A program made the translations under genes and the position numbers. From the NCBI RefSeq assembly GCF_900129405.1, contig NZ_FQVQ01000019.1, positions 1-48,744 of the forward strand: a DNA stretch of 48,744 bases, written 5' to 3'. This DNA comes from Flavobacterium fontis. Its GTDB lineage: Bacteria > Bacteroidota > Bacteroidia > Flavobacteriales > Flavobacteriaceae. A model generated the notes under the pieces. The model searched no databases. It was not told the DNA's origin and saw only the letters and a program-made list of their open reading frames with translations. Each line of letters starts with the position of its first letter. Within the stretch, counting starts at the first letter, position 1. This document shows, in pieces, positions 48,410-48,744 of this stretch.

Positions 48410-48437
48410 AAAAAAAGCCCCTCCGAAGAGAGGCTAT
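48410..48437 (-). terminator. Terminator after the T9SS cargo gene
   Basis: On the minus strand the hairpin AGCCTCTC-TTCG-GAGGGGCT is followed by seven T. Confidence 0.8.
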
Positions 48438-48460
48438 TTTCAGTATTAAGATGGATTGGA

Positions 48461-48744
48461 TTATCGTTTTATCACACGAAGTGATTTAATATCATTTCCT
48501 TGTGTTAAGATGACATTATAAATTCCTGAAGGATAAGTAGCTCCTACTTCAGTACTTTCGATAGCGTCGGCGTTAACCGTACGCGTTTCGATGGCACGAC
48601 CCATCATGTCATACACTTGAATGGTGAACGACGCTTGGCTCGCGGTAGTTACTTTGAAGTAGAATTGCTCCGCATATGGATTGGGATATACCTGCGCATC
48701 GAAAGCTACACCTGTTACGGATGTGTCTTCAATCGTACGAGCGA
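48461..48744 (-). CDS. 3' end of a T9SS-secreted protein (type A sorting domain), partial
   Basis: The minus strand reads through to the window edge with no start codon, and ends at 48461. The last 94 codons encode a type A C-terminal domain: VYPNPYAEQFYFKV, then FTIQVYDMMGRAIETR and the final GIYNVILTQGNDIKSLRVIKR. This domain targets proteins to the type IX secretion system, which cleaves it and anchors the cargo to the cell surface. The upstream part, and so the function, lie beyond the window. A terminator follows 24 nt later. Confidence 0.9.
   Translation of the reverse strand, partial: ARTIEDTSVTGVAFDAQVYPNPYAEQFYFKVTTASQASFTIQVYDMMGRAIETRTVNADAIESTEVGATYPSGIYNVILTQGNDIKSLRVIKR

Overview
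The window looks like chromosomal DNA of a pigmented, gliding-type Flavobacteriaceae (Bacteroidota). Pointers to this are TonB-dependent receptors, SPII lipoproteins, a type IX secretion (T9SS) C-terminal domain, DUF4252, DUF4369, DUF6607 and TIGR03643 proteins, a crtZ-crtB-crtI carotenoid cluster, and promoters of the Bacteroidota type with a TAnnTTTG -7 element. Shine-Dalgarno sites are scarce. The layout is mostly short operons separated by rho-independent hairpins.

Region 1 (1-5259) is accessory DNA. It opens with an array of 22-bp palindromic units (1-209) next to a small HTH protein, then REP-like GC-rich repeats that have replaced the end of an AAA ATPase gene. The AT-rich stretch 960-4850 holds three same-strand gene blocks. 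Each block is bounded by attC-like inverted-repeat sites about 40-55 nt upstream of its first start codon. The largest block is a tight four-gene operon: unknown protein, TIR, TIR, caspase-like protease. It resembles a Thoeris-type anti-phage system in which TIR enzymes make a nucleotide signal that activates a protease (type IV Thoeris), and it carries an extra first gene of unknown function.

Region 2 (5260-13740) is nutrient uptake: a haem operon (DUF6607, TonB receptor, HmuY-like lipoprotein) behind a promoter covered by two Fur-like palindromes, then btuB under a cobalamin riboswitch. A sigma/anti-sigma/DUF4252/DUF4252 operon follows.

Region 3 (13738-18444) is the carotenoid cluster crtI-crtB-crtZ, next to a MerR-type regulator whose cobalamin-binding motifs (W-x9-EH and ExHxxG) mark it as a CarH/LitR-like B12 photoreceptor. 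The crtI and merR promoters share an inverted-repeat operator. The same operator recurs 27 kb away upstream of a TetR-ABC1 kinase pair (44.2 kb), which suggests a light/B12 regulon. An 84-bp tandem repeat and three tRNA genes (Leu-GAG, two Lys-TTT) close the region.

Region 4 (18571-46205) is mainly core housekeeping: shikimate kinase, S4 protein, methyltransferase, phosphoribosyltransferase, FKBP lipoprotein, M61 and S9 peptidases, a TIGR03643/hydroxylase/AlkB/DoxX group, a DUF1800-DUF1501 pair, an L,D-transpeptidase, NADP isocitrate dehydrogenase, Sua5, an SbtA-like permease, HtpG and lipocalin/OmpA lipoproteins. Region 5 (46279-48744) holds a large YadA-head-like repeat protein and the 3' end of a T9SS cargo gene cut by the window edge.
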